Positions 11,788-23,541 of a stretch of 64,000 nt of DNA are shown piece by piece. Where the stretch lies: positions 25,838,699-25,902,698 of the forward strand of contig NC_134882.1 in NCBI RefSeq assembly GCF_041734735.1, read 5' to 3'. The position numbers were made by a program, and so were the translations under genes. The stretch is from Babylonia areolata. Lineage: Eukaryota > Mollusca > Gastropoda > Neogastropoda > Buccinidae. The notes beneath the pieces are model-generated. The model saw only the letters and a list, made by a program, of their open reading frames with translations, was not told where the DNA came from and did no database searches. How positions within the stretch are numbered: position 1 is the first letter of the stretch; every line of letters starts with the position of its first letter.

Positions 11788-12598
11788 ACAAAGGGTTGAC
11801 ATTCACGGGACAGGAATCACGTGTTTTATTTTTTCATGCTTTTTGTCACTGATCAGTTGACTAACTTCTTCACAGAAGAGGCAAACTGGATGTGCAGACA
11901 CTTTATCAACTCAGTTGCAAACAGGGACAAGTAAGAAGATCAAAGAGCTTCCTCCTCTAAAATGAGTATGCTCTTAGTTAAGTAGGTCGGTTCGCGGCCA
12001 CTGTGGCTGTGGTTAACAGCGCAGTCCAGACCCATAATTTGACCATTTTCAACTCGCTCGTTTCACTACGAAACTTAATTAAATGACACCAATCTTATAC
12101 TGGAATAAAGTTCATTCTTTCATCTATCTTCCTGTGGTATTTGTTTTTATCATTCGAGTCAAACTGGTATATGCCGGGCGTTCAAACACAAAGGGTGTCG
12201 CGTCGATTTTTACTGCGGTGACAGACTCCGCCGTGCTTGCCGCGCGAGCAGAATAACATGTGTGTCACTCGATCGTTTCGCGCTGCATTGTTTGGCCATG
12301 TATAAATTTAGAAACTACGTCATTGGAAAGCCAGGATTCTCACGTTTTGATTGGCTAGAAATTTGTTGGGGTTTTCATGGAAAGTAGATCTGAAAGTCGC
12401 AGCGAAAGTGTGAGACTGATGTTTGCGACCCTATAACATACGAACCAGTGTTTCAAATCATGAGCAAATTACAAGAGAAGAAAGTTTAAACTATGCACTT
12501 TCAAGTGCAGTTCATGGCTTTTTAAAAAGAAAGAGTCTCAAACGCGCTTCAGAAGAAAAACGAGCGACTGATTTCGGATCCCACAGCGCTGCTCGACC
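11788..12598 (+). promoter_or_regulatory. CpG-rich upstream region of the small gene (promoter-like)
   Basis: From about 12160 the sequence becomes richer in CpG than its AT-rich surroundings (GTGTCGCGTCGATTT, GCCGCGCGAGC, GATCGTTTCGCGC). A TATAAATTT word lies at 12301. This precedes the ATG at 12599 in a strong Kozak context. Promoter activity is inferred only. Confidence 0.35.
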
Positions 12599-12665
12599 AT
12601 GGCGGCGATCGAAGCCGTCTGCTCGTCATCATCGTTTGAAGAATGGAAAACACGCCAACTTACAG
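12599..12665 (+). CDS. First coding exon of an unrecognised small gene
   Basis: The ATG in GACCATGG context opens a 22-codon exon (MAAIEAVCSSSSFEEWKTRQ, then LT) ending CTTACAG|GTTTGTAAG, a good splice donor, with one base left over. That base plus AT at 13485 makes an Asp codon, and the frame continues cleanly into the exon at 13485. I do not recognise the family. It lies inside the inverted-repeat pair 9573/15397, so it may belong to a mobile element rather than to the host. Confidence 0.5.
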
Positions 12666-13029
12666 GTTTGTAAGCAAATTTTTTTTCAATATGTTTATTT
12701 TGAAAATAAATGTAAATCATATTTTTTATATTTTTGTGGGTTTGGATGAATCCTAACAACTTTGCTTCAGCAGTGTTGATGCGTAACTGGGAACAGTAAC
12801 GTTTCGTCAGTCACGTTATTTTTTAGCACAATTATGATTTTTTATTCGAAAATTTACCGCGATCGACAGCTGTATCTGGAAGATGAAGTGTCAGATTATT
12901 CAGTAATTTTTTGTTGCACAAGGGTTTTGAGTTAGTGAGGGCGGGTTGATGGTTTAATATTGTGACCAACGTCGGACAGCATGGGAACACGTGTATCTTT
13001 CCACTTCTGTTCTGATCGTCAAACGCCAA

Positions 13030-13055
13030 GACAAGATCACGCGTCTGTGTGTGTG

Positions 13056-13087
<32 letters not shown>

Positions 13088-13220
13088 TGCGCGCTTTAGT
13101 ATGTATGTTATATGGTAAGTGTGTATGCACAGAGTTAGTGTCTGTTGAACTTACGTAGCATGCATACATGAGGTTGCTTGAGTATGGATAAGTTATTGTG
13201 TGTGTGTGTGTGTGTAAATG
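13030..13220. repeat. GT/GC microsatellites
   Basis: (GT)n followed by (GTGC)n at 13045-13090 and a second (GT)n near 13197-13215, inside the presumed intron of the small gene. Confidence 0.9.
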
Positions 13221-13484
13221 ATGTAAAGAATAAATAACTTACATGATTAGTAAACATGAAATAAGTTTAAGATATGTTGTTAAATAACACTTACATCAAT
13301 TTAAGTGAAACCATTACAGTGGAGTAGTAATGAAATTAGTAGATCATGTAGCAGTGCACATTCATCACACACTCATGCACACACACACATAAATGATATA
13401 TATGCAAAAGCATCCCTGAAATAAATAAAAAAAAGTAATTTAAAACATTAGAGCTGTCTCAAATTTCATGCCTGTGTATTTCAG

Positions 13485-13798
13485 ATGATGATCAGTATAA
13501 AGCCTTAAGGGCGACTATTGCACACAGTGGACGAGGAAGACCACCATCAGCACCCAAGGTTCCATTCAGCAACAAACTCTTGATGCAGTTAAATATGTTA
13601 AAGCATCAAGAAAACAAAACCTGGGGGGAAATGGAACATTTTCTACACAAATTGTTCCCAGAGTGTACCTTTCCACGTGTGGTGTCAATAGTTGAGCGCA
13701 CTTTTAAGGAATTCAGCAAGTGTGAAACGATCAGTGGTGCTGAATGTTTTTTTACAAGAAAGGAAAGATTCATGCATCTTCCCTGGCCCCTCCTGTGA
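13485..13798 (+). CDS. Second exon of the unrecognised gene; frame probably broken near its end
   Basis: GTATTTCAG|ATGATG is a good acceptor. The frame reads DDDQYKALRATIAHSGRGRP, then PSAPKVPFSNKLLMQ, then a region with NKTWGEMEHFLHKLFPEC and RVVSIVERTFKEF, and reaches TGA at 13796. From about 13740 the neighbouring frame looks more protein-like (FPGPSCEKFGITRADLLKG, then TVEDR and a TAG at 13850). A frameshift at the T7 run near 13745 is therefore likely, either decay or a sequencing error. The N-terminal half looks like a small helical or DNA-binding region, but no named domain is recognised. Confidence 0.5.
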
Positions 13799-13923
13799 GA
13801 AGTTTGGAATTACACGTGCAGATCTTTTGAAAGGAACTGTAGAGGACCGTTAGGCTTTACTCAGTTGTCCTATTGGTCTTGTGTCTGAAGTATGTCACTT
13901 AGCTAGGATGCAGAGGATAAAGG

Positions 13924-14220
13924 ATGCAACATTGCATAAATGGCTTGGCTGTCTTCTATGATGAAGGCTTCTTCATTGGCCAGGTGCTCCAAGTATACAG
14001 TGACAACAAAGCAGACATCAGCTTCATGTTGCAGAAAAACAACACCAACATCTTCAGATGGCCCCAGTCTGACAAAATCAACACTGTAGAAAGCATCTAT
14101 GTGTTTTTCAGTGACTTCAACCTGATTCCGACGAACAGTCTGGAGTGTGCAAGAGGAGCAATGGAAAACATTGCAGATGAAATGGAAACAATATATACAC
14201 ACATTTTGTTAATTGATTAG
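13924..14220 (+). CDS. C-terminal segment, probably of the same unrecognised protein
   Basis: An open frame of 98 codons encodes LAVFYDEGFFIGQVLQVYSD, NKADISFMLQKNN, then FRWPQSDKINTVE and FSDFNLIPTNS before ending at TAG 14218. This matches the pattern of a small beta-rich domain (YDxxxFxGxVxxV...FMxxxxxNxFxWPxxxD) that I recall from the C-termini of many uncharacterised invertebrate proteins linked to transposons. An in-frame TAA just upstream means it must be joined by splicing or by a repaired frame. The functional link to 12599-13798 is inferred from order and spacing. Confidence 0.5.
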   Translation: MQHCINGLAVFYDEGFFIGQVLQVYSDNKADISFMLQKNNTNIFRWPQSDKINTVESIYVFFSDFNLIPTNSLECARGAMENIADEMETIYTHILLID

Positions 14221-15144
14221 GCTTAGTTGTCCAAGTCAAAGACTTCTGTTATGTCAGATATGCATATTTACAATTACTCTGGTGATATCTGACAGCATAG
14301 TCTCATCATGATTGTAAAAAACTTGCTCATTTGTTACTAAAAACCATATACTTTGTGACTGTTTTCATTATTATCTGCATTTCTGATAGCATTAAGTCTT
14401 CCAAAAAACTGTATTCTACATGCTTTTCTGAACATGCACATATTTGAAATGTTTTTGCAGCATGAAAACTTTCTGAGATATCAACATTATAAGTCGGCAT
14501 GTTATCACCATGAAATCCGGCCATTCGACACTTGACAAAACTGAATATTTTGCTATTTTGGAGGCACTGTCTCTCTCAAATCATGTTCTTGAGTAGGCCA
14601 GAAAAAATTCAGCATAAACTAGGTATTGGTGGTACCAAGTACAGCAAAGAACAATGTGGTAAGTCTTCATCTTAAAATTTTATGACGTCTAAAAATAGCA
14701 ATTTGTTAAATCTGTCAAAACGCGTCATTTTTGCACATTTTTAGATGCCGTTTTCTTAAAAACTACTGGGTATAATGCAATGAAAATTTGCATGTGAACT
14801 TAGTTTTTTATGTTCTTTCCAATGGTGTAATTAGTTTTTAGATATGTTGAAGTTCAAAATTTAAGTGGTCCTACCTACTCTTAGGTGTTAAAAAAAAAAC
14901 TTTGACTGCTCAGTTTCTGAGAACATGATTGACTTTTTAACTTGACTGAATCCAAGTTTGTCATTGTTGAGAAAGTTATTCACTTACATGTCTACAAGCA
15001 TTGTGATTGTTATCATAAACATATAGCCTGTTTTATTATCTTCTACAGGTATGATGTGACAAAAAGCATACTATTTTGTTTCGTTTCTTTGTGGATTCCA
15101 TTAAGTGGAGGTGGAAATAGACTTTTTGATGCACAAAAAGCATA
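14221..15144. other. Interval without a gene, between the small gene and the right inverted arm
   Basis: AT-rich. Only short open frames without recognisable content. Confidence 0.5.
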
Positions 15145-15397
15145 AACATCACTGTGAAATGCCTGAATAGTTATCTACAGTCAAAATAATTGGGTGGAAA
15201 TCCCAGGTTCAGAACCCATGCTCATTTTCCTTTTTTTTCTTTTTTTTTTCTTTTCTGTATCTCCTATAGTTTTTATAGTATAATTTAAAAAAGGAAAAAA
15301 AATCCCTGAATCCTCAAAATTCCCTGGTAAGGGGAAAGCACTTTTTTATATGATTTTTTTAATACAAAATTCTCTGGCACTGAATGCATTACTATTA
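15145..15397 (-). repeat. Right arm of the ~280-bp inverted repeat
   Basis: In reverse complement it carries GCCAGAGAATTTTGT, AAGTGCTTTCCCCTTACCAG, ATTTTGAGGATTCAGGG, AAAACTATAGGAGATACAGAA and AGATAACTATTCAGGCATTT, in the same order as 9573-9870. A TTAA lies at 15394-15397 and another at 9573. Divergence between arms is considerable (many substitutions and length changes in T/G runs), so this is an old structure. Confidence 0.8.
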
Positions 15398-15769
15398 AGT
15401 TTTATAAAGATGTTTCTTATAACGAGTGGCAGCACTTGTATATGCGTGAGTGTGTGTGTATACGCGCGCCTGCGTGCGCGCATGTATATTATGGCATGTG
15501 CAAATGTCTGTATGAGTGCAGATGAAATTTAGTTAACATTGCTAAAAGCTGTGCCAGCGTCCTCAGCATACAATTGTCTCGTCAGCATAGCGAACCTTAA
15601 CCAAACAAACAATAAAGCAATTAATCAATCAAGAAAAACCAGAATCAATTACTGAACCAACCATGCACTTAAGCATACATAAGAAAGAACCAAACGCACG
15701 CATGTCATGAATTTGAACTACCACACGATATGTGTATGTTTGTGTGTGTGTGTGTGTGTGTGTGTGCGT

Positions 15770-15806
<37 letters not shown>

Positions 15807-16506
15807 TAGATAGATATAGATATGTGTATATGTATGTATATATATGTGTGTGTGTTTTTTTTTGGGGGGGGGGGGTTGTTTTTTGTTGTTGTTTTTGCTT
15901 GGAAACTGAACAGATGTTAAGTTTGTACTTAGCCGCTGTAACCGAGGAAGTTTTTTTTCTAATATCCACAAGCACAGGTGCGACCGCGTATACGTGCATA
16001 CGTGCACTCACGCGCGCGCACACGCGCACACACACACAATACCAGGAACTCGTCCTCTATTCATAGGCTCTGGTCTCAGATCTGTGAAGGGAGAAGGAAT
16101 TGAACAAAACAAAAAAAGGAAAAAAAAAAGAAACAAGCAGAGTGACTGCGATATAGCTCGCGAGCGGTAGTTCAGATTAGTTCTTCTTTTTTCAATCTAT
16201 ATCATGTGTCAGTTCCTTTACATGTGTATACATTTTTATTGTTTAGTGATATTTATTGTACCTTATCTGATGTCCATTTTCCCAGGCCACAAATATGTGC
16301 ACTTGTGGACCTACATAGTATACTGCTTTTGTTACCCAATGTTATACCAATATCGCTTTAGTACAGTGGCTGTGAAAACAATGAAGGCATCACCATTGAG
16401 TCTTGTAAATTATAAGTCAGTTAAAGAAAATATTAGCATTGTATATGAAAATATCCTTACTGTGCAATTAAGCTGATTATTATCATACAACTATAATTAG
16501 CTAAAT
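15398..16506. other. Interval with microsatellites, no gene
   Basis: Contains (GT)n 15733-15766, an ATAG/GATA tract 15781-15830, a T9-G10 run at 15856-15875 and a CG/CA tract at 16010-16040. The last ~340 bp may be 5' sequence of the LINE that starts at 16507. Confidence 0.6.
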
Positions 16507-19500
16507 ATGACAAACATAACGATATCGTCCCTGAATTGTCAGGGACTAGATCTTAAGAAAAGAAGAGATGTGTTTCATTTCCTTAGAAATAAATCATACA
16601 ACATCTGCTGCTTACAAGATACACATTTTACTACAAAAACAGAAACATATATCAAATCAGAATGGGGATATGAATGCTTTTTTGCATCCTATAAATCAAA
16701 TGCAAGGGGAGTGGCAATACTGTTGAATAACAATTTTGAATTTGAAATCAAGAAAATAGGAAGAGACGCAAATGGAAACTTTATAATGATATCCCTAAAA
16801 ACTATGGAAAAAAATATTTTTTTTGGTAAACGTCTACGGTCCAAATAAAGATGATCCAAACTTTTATGAAATTTTAAAGGAAAAAATATTGACATGTGAC
16901 AATCATGCCACAATGTTAGTGGGTGACTGGAATTTGGTTCTTGATCCTCATCTAGATTACGACAATTATAGTAACATCAATAACCCAAAAGCAAAGAATA
17001 GTGTAGAAAACATGATTGCAGAACTTAACAGATGTTTGGCGAGAAAATAACCCACAGCTTAAGCGTTTTACATGGAGAAGAAGCTCACCTATAAAACAAA
17101 GTAGACTTGATTTTTTTCTTATATCAGAAAATATTTTGTATAATTTTGAAGACACAGATATTATACCAGGGTATAGAACAGACCACTCAATGATTATTTT
17201 GAAACTAAAATTGGTAAAAATATAAAACGTAATACATTTTGGAAATTTAACTGTAGTTTACTCAGAGATAAGCAGTTTATAGATGAAATTAATAAACTAA
17301 CAGATGAAATTATATGCGAATATTCTTCAGAACAGTACGATACGGAGACCCTTCACAGAATTTCGTCTATGAACATTGAATTAATAGTCTCAGATAAGGT
17401 ATTCACACAATTCATGCTCATGAAAATAAGATCTAAAACTATAGCTTATGCCACAATGAAGAAAAAAAATACAAAAGAAAAAGAAGAAATATTAAAAGGA
17501 ATTGATCTTTTGGGGAAAAAAAAAGAAAAAAAAAGAAAACAGAACAGAAGAAGATATGAAACTGTTAAAAGAAAAACATCAGGAATTAGAGTTTTTGAGA
17601 GAGAAAAAGATACAAGGCATTATATTGAAATCAAGAGCAAAATGGATAGCAGAAGGAGAAAAGGTAACCAATTATTTTTGTAATTTAGAAAAAAGACATT
17701 ATGTGAATAAGAGCATGGCCAAACTGATAGATCATAATGGAACACTAGCAAAAGAGCCAATAAAGATAAATCAAGAAGTTAATTCTTATTATAGAAATCT
17801 ATACACATAGAAAACTTTTGATGCATGCAGTATAAGGGATTTAGTTAGTGAGTTACCTACACTATCAGATGATGAAAGTAATTTGTTGGAAGGAGAAATA
17901 AGCTTAGAAGAAGCTAGTTTAGCGTTAAAAAATATGAAAAATGGAAAGAGTCCTGGCACAGATGGATTTGGAGCAGAATTTTTTTTAATTTTTTTTATAA
18001 TAAACTGGGTCCTTTTGTAGTGCGTGCTCTGAACCAATCAATGAAAGATGGAGAACTTTCGGCCACTCAGAAAGAAGGAATCACAACGTGTATTCCAAAA
18101 CCAGACAAATCTAAAGAATATATAAAGAACTGGAGACCCATCTCACTTCTAAATGTTTTATATAAAATTGGATCGACGTGCATTACAAATAGAATAAAGA
18201 TGGTTCTTACAAAATTAGCTGATGAAGACCAGACAGGTTTTGTTGCAAACAGATACCTGGGAGACAATATAAGACTCATATTCGATTTAATTGATTACCT
18301 GGAAACACGACAATTACCTGGACTTCTGATTTGCTTGGATTTTGAGAAAGCGTTTGATTCTCCTGACTGGAACTTTTTATTTAAAGCTTTGAGCGCATAT
18401 GGATTTGGGGACAATATATGTAGATGGATACAAACATTTTATAACAGAATAAAGTCAACTGTTCTAGTCAACGGTCAAACGACAGAATGGTTCTTTGTAG
18501 AAAGAGGTTGTAGACAGGGTGACCCACTCTCTCCCTATTTGTTTATATTATGTGTAGAAATTTTAGCTATTATTATTAGAGAGGATAAAGATATAAAAGG
18601 TATAAAGATAAATGATAAAGACCATAAAATATCACAGTTTGCTGATGATGCACAGTTGATGAATATTGGGGACTGTTTATCGTTTGAAAGATCTGTTCGA
18701 CATGTAGAACAATTTGGCAAGTTTTCAGGGCTTTTCATGAACACACAAAAAACACAAGCTATATGGTTAGGAAATAAAAAACATTCAAAAACAAAATATA
18801 TGCAACATCTAAACATTAAATGGGATCCAGAAAGATTTAAAATATTAGGAATATGGTTTACAAATGACTTGAAAGATTGTGAAAAAATAGATTATGCAGA
18901 GAAACTCTACGAACTGAAGTCCTTATTCAAAATATGGATGAAAAGAAATATTACACCTATAGGCCGTGTTGCGGTGTTAAAATCTCATATCTTATCCAAA
19001 CTTATTCACCTGTGGATCTTGCTCCCAAATCCTCCTGATGATTTTATTGATAGTTGCCAGAGGATGTGTTTTCAGTTCATATGGAATGGAAAAAGAGACA
19101 AAGTGAATAGAAAAACAGTAACAAAAAGTGTTAAAGAAGGTTGTTTAAACATACCAGACATAAGAAAATATATTCAAGCATTAAAACTCACTTGGATAAG
19201 AAGATTTAAAATTACAAAGCATAAATGGAAAAACATTTCAGTTGAAATGTTCCCATTTTTCACTGAATTAGAAAGATATAGACCCATGTGTGCATTGTGT
19301 AAATGTAATAATAATTCATTTTGGAAAAACACTTTCATGGCTTACAGAGAATTTTGTTGTCGGGTTACACCTAAATCAGATATTGACCTTCTGTCAGATC
19401 CAGTCTTCTATAACGAAAAATTTAAGATTGGAAATAGTACTATAAATCATAGAGACTGGGTTGATAAAGGTGTATACTGTGTTTCGCACTTCCTGAATGA

Positions 19501-20690
19501 CAATGGACACTTTCTTACACAAAACGAATTTTGTGGAAAATATGAACTGAATGTACATTTTCTGGCGTACAATGGTTGCTTAAGAGCAATCAAAAAATAC
19601 ATGGAACAGGTAGGTCTTAATGTTCCAACAACCCACAGTTTCCCTGATACACCAGGGGCATTAAAAATAATATACTCGACACCTAAAGGATCACAGCGAT
19701 ACTATGACGTTCTAGTATTTGATGGTACAATCCCGAAAGTGGTCTGAGAAACTGGGAACAAATATTAGTTGGGTAAAAGCTTATAACAAACTTCATAAAA
19801 TTAAAGACATAAAACTAAGGTGGCTACAATTTTGTATATTACATAGAATCATGGAACGAATGTTGTTTTAAAGGAAATGGGAATTGTAAACAGTATTGAT
19901 TGTGATTTTTGTTTAGATGTTAAAGATAATGTTGAACATATATTCTGGCGATGCCATTACTCAAAATGCTTTTGGATAAGTCTAGAAGAACCATTAAAAA
20001 TAAACTGTACAGTGTGTGAAAATTTGAAGTTCAGTGAATGTACAATACTGTTTGGTTTCCATGCTGATATGAAGACAGACTCAGTGCTTGATTTATTAAT
20101 CCTCCTGGAGAAGATGTATATATATAAATGTAAGTTAGATAAATGCCTTCCAAATATTCACGCTTTTGAACATTACATTGTTTCAAGATACAAAATCGAA
20201 GAATATAACGCTAAGATAGCATGTGAAACACACAGCTTCAAAATAAAATGGTTGCCATACTTACCTTTATAAAACATATAAAAACAATATTTCAAACCAT
20301 GTATGGAAATAAAACACAACTAAGTTAGATGTTGAAAAAAATGGTGCAAGTTGATATGTAGGAATATGGATATCTATTACTTTTTTTGAAGACTTATTTA
20401 AAATTACTTATTCAAACATTCTCAGTTGTTTGTGCTTAGAATGTTATATGTGTATATCAGTTATATGTGTGTGTGTTTTGTTGTTGTTTTTTTGTTTTGG
20501 GTTTTTTTTTTATGTTGTTGTTTGTTTTTGTTTTATTTTCCTATTGTTACTATGTTTTTGTCAGAGTTGTTTTTTCTCTTTTCCCAATATATGTATTTAT
20601 TCATTTATGCCTTCATGTCAATTGTCCATGTGTTATAAAAATGGGGGGGAAAAAAGCTTTAAAAAATTTTTTTTATAAAGATGAGGTACT
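16507..20690 (+). mobile_element. L1/Tx1-type LINE, nearly complete ORF2, with frame breaks
   Basis: It starts with an apurinic endonuclease (ISSLNCQGLD, then CCLQDTHF, VGDWNLVLDP, RLDFFLIS, TDHSMI). A linker rich in Lys follows, then the reverse transcriptase: SPGTDGFGAEFF, WRPISLLNVLYKI, DQTGFVANRYLGDNIR, motif A CLDFEKAFD, motif B RGCRQGDPLSPYLF and the catalytic FADDAQLMN (18650). The C-terminal part has WKNISVEMFPF and a zinc-knuckle-like CDFC...H...C at 19905. About six frame changes (near 16822, 17035, 17218, 17515, 17985, 19735, 19868) and one in-frame TAG (17808) interrupt it. Several lie in A or T runs of 7-9. No ORF1 was recognised. It ends in A/T-rich sequence near 20690. Confidence 0.9.
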
Positions 20691-20940
20691 TTGGCAGACT
20701 GAAAAAGGCAGTAAATTCCAGATTTGTACAGCTGATAGCCAGTTTACATAGCATGTTTTGCAAGTGTCTAAAAGTTCCTGAAATGACAAAAACACTGTCT
20801 GGAATTAGTGGTGGGTGGGAGGTATGTTGAGTGGTATGTGACAGGTATGTGTGTGATATAGTGCCTGTAGGAGGAGGCTGGAAAGATGATGATGACAGAG
20901 TGATGAACATGGACATGCACTTTTCTTGATGTGTGTGCAG

Positions 20941-20968
20941 ATCAAAAGGAGATGTTCCTACACGTGTT
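20941..20968 (+). CDS. Possible 28-nt microexon of the plus-strand gene
   Basis: GTGTGTGCAG precedes it and GTT|GTGAGT closes it. Joined to the AG overhang of the 8442-8621 exon it reads R-SKGDVPTRV and ends on a codon boundary. The good fit of phase and both splice sites is the only evidence; inclusion or skipping changes the downstream frame. Confidence 0.4.
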
Positions 20969-21119
20969 GTGAGTACACCTATTTTTTTCCTTTTCTGTCG
21001 CCTGTCCTGTCCATTTTATGTGTGTGTGGATGCTCAGTAATGGCGTGTGGCCATACTGCAGTGCATGTGTGGAGAGGAGAGAGGAGGAGGAGGGAGTGAA
21101 CACTCTGTGAAGTTGTCAG

Positions 21120-21175
21120 CTTCATGGAGGTGTCAAAGCATGCACGCTAATCCACATCCACACCACATTTGCTTG
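21120..21175 (+). repeat. SINE fragment (weak)
   Basis: GTGTCAAAGCATGCACGCTA followed by ATCCACATCCACACCACATTTGC resembles the SINE head at 58487 (GTGTCAAAGCGTGCGGACTG, then ATCCATATACACTACACC). Confidence 0.4.
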
Positions 21176-21389
21176 GAAAACAGATATCAAAGTTGCATAG
21201 AAGGTAAATGATTGAAATAAAATGAAAATAAAAATTGGCCACATTCATTGAACTTGTGCACACCCACACTTGCGTACATGCTCACACAGGCATGCAAATG
21301 CACGCGCACGCACACGCACACACACACACACACACACACAGACGAACATAATGCTTGTACAACATTTTACAGTCTCACAAGTACCCATG

Positions 21390-23440
21390 TGATGCAGGGG
21401 GTGGGATTTGTCATGGTGTGGTCAGTACAGGTGTGTGGCTGTGATACAGGGGTTCATGGTGTGGTCAATACAGGTGTGTGGCTGTGATACAGGGGGTCGT
21501 GGTGTGGTCAGTACAGGTGTGTGGCTGTGATACAGGGGTTCATGGTGTGGTCAATACAGGTGTGTGGCTGTGATACAGGGAGTCATGGTGTGGTCAATAC
21601 AGGTGTGTGGCTGTGATACAGGGGGTGTCATGGTGTGGTCAGTACAGGTGTGTGGCTGTGATACAGGGGTTCATGGTGTGGTCAATACAGGTGTGTGGCT
21701 GTGATACAGGGAGTCATGGTGTGGTCAGTACAGGTGTGTGGCTGTGATACAGGGGGTGTCATGGTGTGGTCAGTACAGGTGTGTGGCTGTGATACAGGGA
21801 GTCATCGGTGTGGTCAGTACAGGTGTGTGGCTGTGATACAGGGGTGTCATGGTGTGGTCAGTACAGGTGTGTGGCTGTGATACAGGGGGTGTCATGGTGT
21901 GGTCAGTACAGGTGTGTGGCTGTGATACAGGGGTGTCATGGTGTGGTCAGTACAGGTGTGTGGCTGTGATACAGGGTGTCATGGTGTGGTCAGTACAGGT
22001 GTGTGGCTGTGATACAGGGGTGTCATGGTGTGGTCAGTACAGGTGTGTGGCTGTGATACAGGGTGTCATGGTGTGGTCAGTACAGGTGTGTGGCTGTGAT
22101 ACAGGGGGAGTCATGGTGTGGTCAGTACAGGTGTGTGGCTGTGATACAGGGAGTCATGGTGTGGTCAGTACAGGTGTGTGGCTGTGATACAGGGTGTCAT
22201 GGTGTGGTCAGTACAGGTGTGTGGCTGTGATACAGGGTGTCATGGTGTGGTCAGTACAGGTGTGTGGCTGTGATACAGGGGGTGTCATGGTGGTCAGTAC
22301 AGGTGTGTGGCTGTGATACAGGGTGTCATGGTGTGGTCAGTACAGGTGTGTGGCTGTGATACAGGGAGTGTCATGGTGTGGTCAGTACAGGTGTGTGGCT
22401 GTGATACAGGGAGTCATGGTGTGGTCAGTACAGGTGTGTGGCTGTGATACAGGGGGTGTCATGGTGTGGTCAGTACAGGTGTGTGGCTGTGATACAGGGG
22501 GTGTCATGGTGTGGTCAGTACAGGTGTGTGGCTGTGATACAGGGGGTGTCATGGTGTGGTCAGTACAGGTGTGTGGCTGTGATACAGGGGGTGTCATGAT
22601 GTGGTCAGTACAGGCGTGTGGCTGTGATACAGGGGGTGTCATGATGTGGTCAGTATAGGTGTGTGGCTGTGATAAAGGGGGTGTCATGATGTGGTCAGTA
22701 CAGGTGTGTGGCTGTGATACAGGGGGTCATGGTGTGGTCAGTACAGGTGTGTGGCTGTGATACAGGGGGTGTCATGATGTGGTCAGTATAGGTGTGTGGC
22801 TGTGATACAGGGGGTCATGGTGTGGTCAGTACAGGTGTGTGGCTGTGATACAGGGGGGTCATGGTGTGGTCAGTACAGGTGTGTGGCTGTGATACAGGGG
22901 GTGTCATGGTGTGGTCAGTACAGGTGTGTGGCTGTGATACAGGGAGTGTCATGGTGTGGTCAGTACAGGTGTGTGGCTGTGATACAGGGGGTGTCATGGT
23001 GTGGTCAGTACAGGTGTGTGGCTGTGATACAGGGAGTCATGGTGTGGTCAGTACAGGTGTGTGGCTGTGATACAGGGGAGTCATGGTGTGGTCAGTACAG
23101 GTGTGTGGCTGTGATACAGGGGAGTCATGGTGTGGTCAGTACAGGTGTGTGGCTGTGATACAGGGGGTGTCATGGTGTGGTCAGTACAGGTGTGTGGCTG
23201 TGATGCAGGGAGTGTCATGGTGTGGTCAGTACAGGTGTGTGGCTGTGATACAGGGGGTGTCATGGTGTGGTCAGTACAAGGCGTGTGGCTGTGATACAGG
23301 GGGTGTCATGGTGTGGTCAGTACAGGTGTGTGGCTGTGATACAGGGGGTGTCATGGTGTGGTCAGTACAGGTGTGTGGCTGTGATACAGGGGGTGTCATG
23401 GTGTGGTCAGTACAGGTGTGTGGCTGTGATACAGGGGCAG
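21390..23440. repeat. ~45-bp minisatellite, about 46 copies, reaching an exon acceptor
   Basis: Unit: GGTGTGGTCAGTACAGGTGT, GTGGCTGTGATACAGG, then G-rich GGTGTCAT. Units are 41-45 bp because the G-run varies. The 45-bp form is in frame and stop-free, giving spurious ORFs on both strands (VWSVQVCGCDTG repeats). The last unit flows into CAGGGGCAG|GGGGTGG, the presumed acceptor of the next exon. Confidence 0.96.
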
Positions 23441-23519
23441 GGGGTGGCGGTGCTGGGAGCCACAGCAGTGGAGCAGTGGAAGGTGGAGGATGACTGATGA
23501 CGCACAACTTTCACTTCAG
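23441..23519 (+). CDS. Exon of the plus-strand gene; frame uncertain
   Basis: It begins after GGGGCAG and ends CTTCAG|GTATTT. With the microexon included, the frame reads GVAVLGATAVEQWKVEDD and stops at 23495-23497. With the microexon skipped, it reads on without a stop (... WRMTDDAQLSLQ) and joins in phase to 24341. Both readings are plausible and only RNA data can decide. An acceptor six bases earlier (ATACAG) keeps the first frame. Confidence 0.45.
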
Positions 23520-23541
23520 GTATTTGTTTATTTGTTTGTTT

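Noticed and set aside
12423-12749. 108-codon plus-strand frame overlapping the small gene's first exon
   Set aside because: The ATG at 12599 in the other frame has a better start context and a phase-consistent second exon.
21695-23497. Cys-rich repeat ORFs (VWSVQVCGCDTG) on both strands
   Set aside because: Open only because the unit is 45 bp; frame drifts wherever the G-run length changes.
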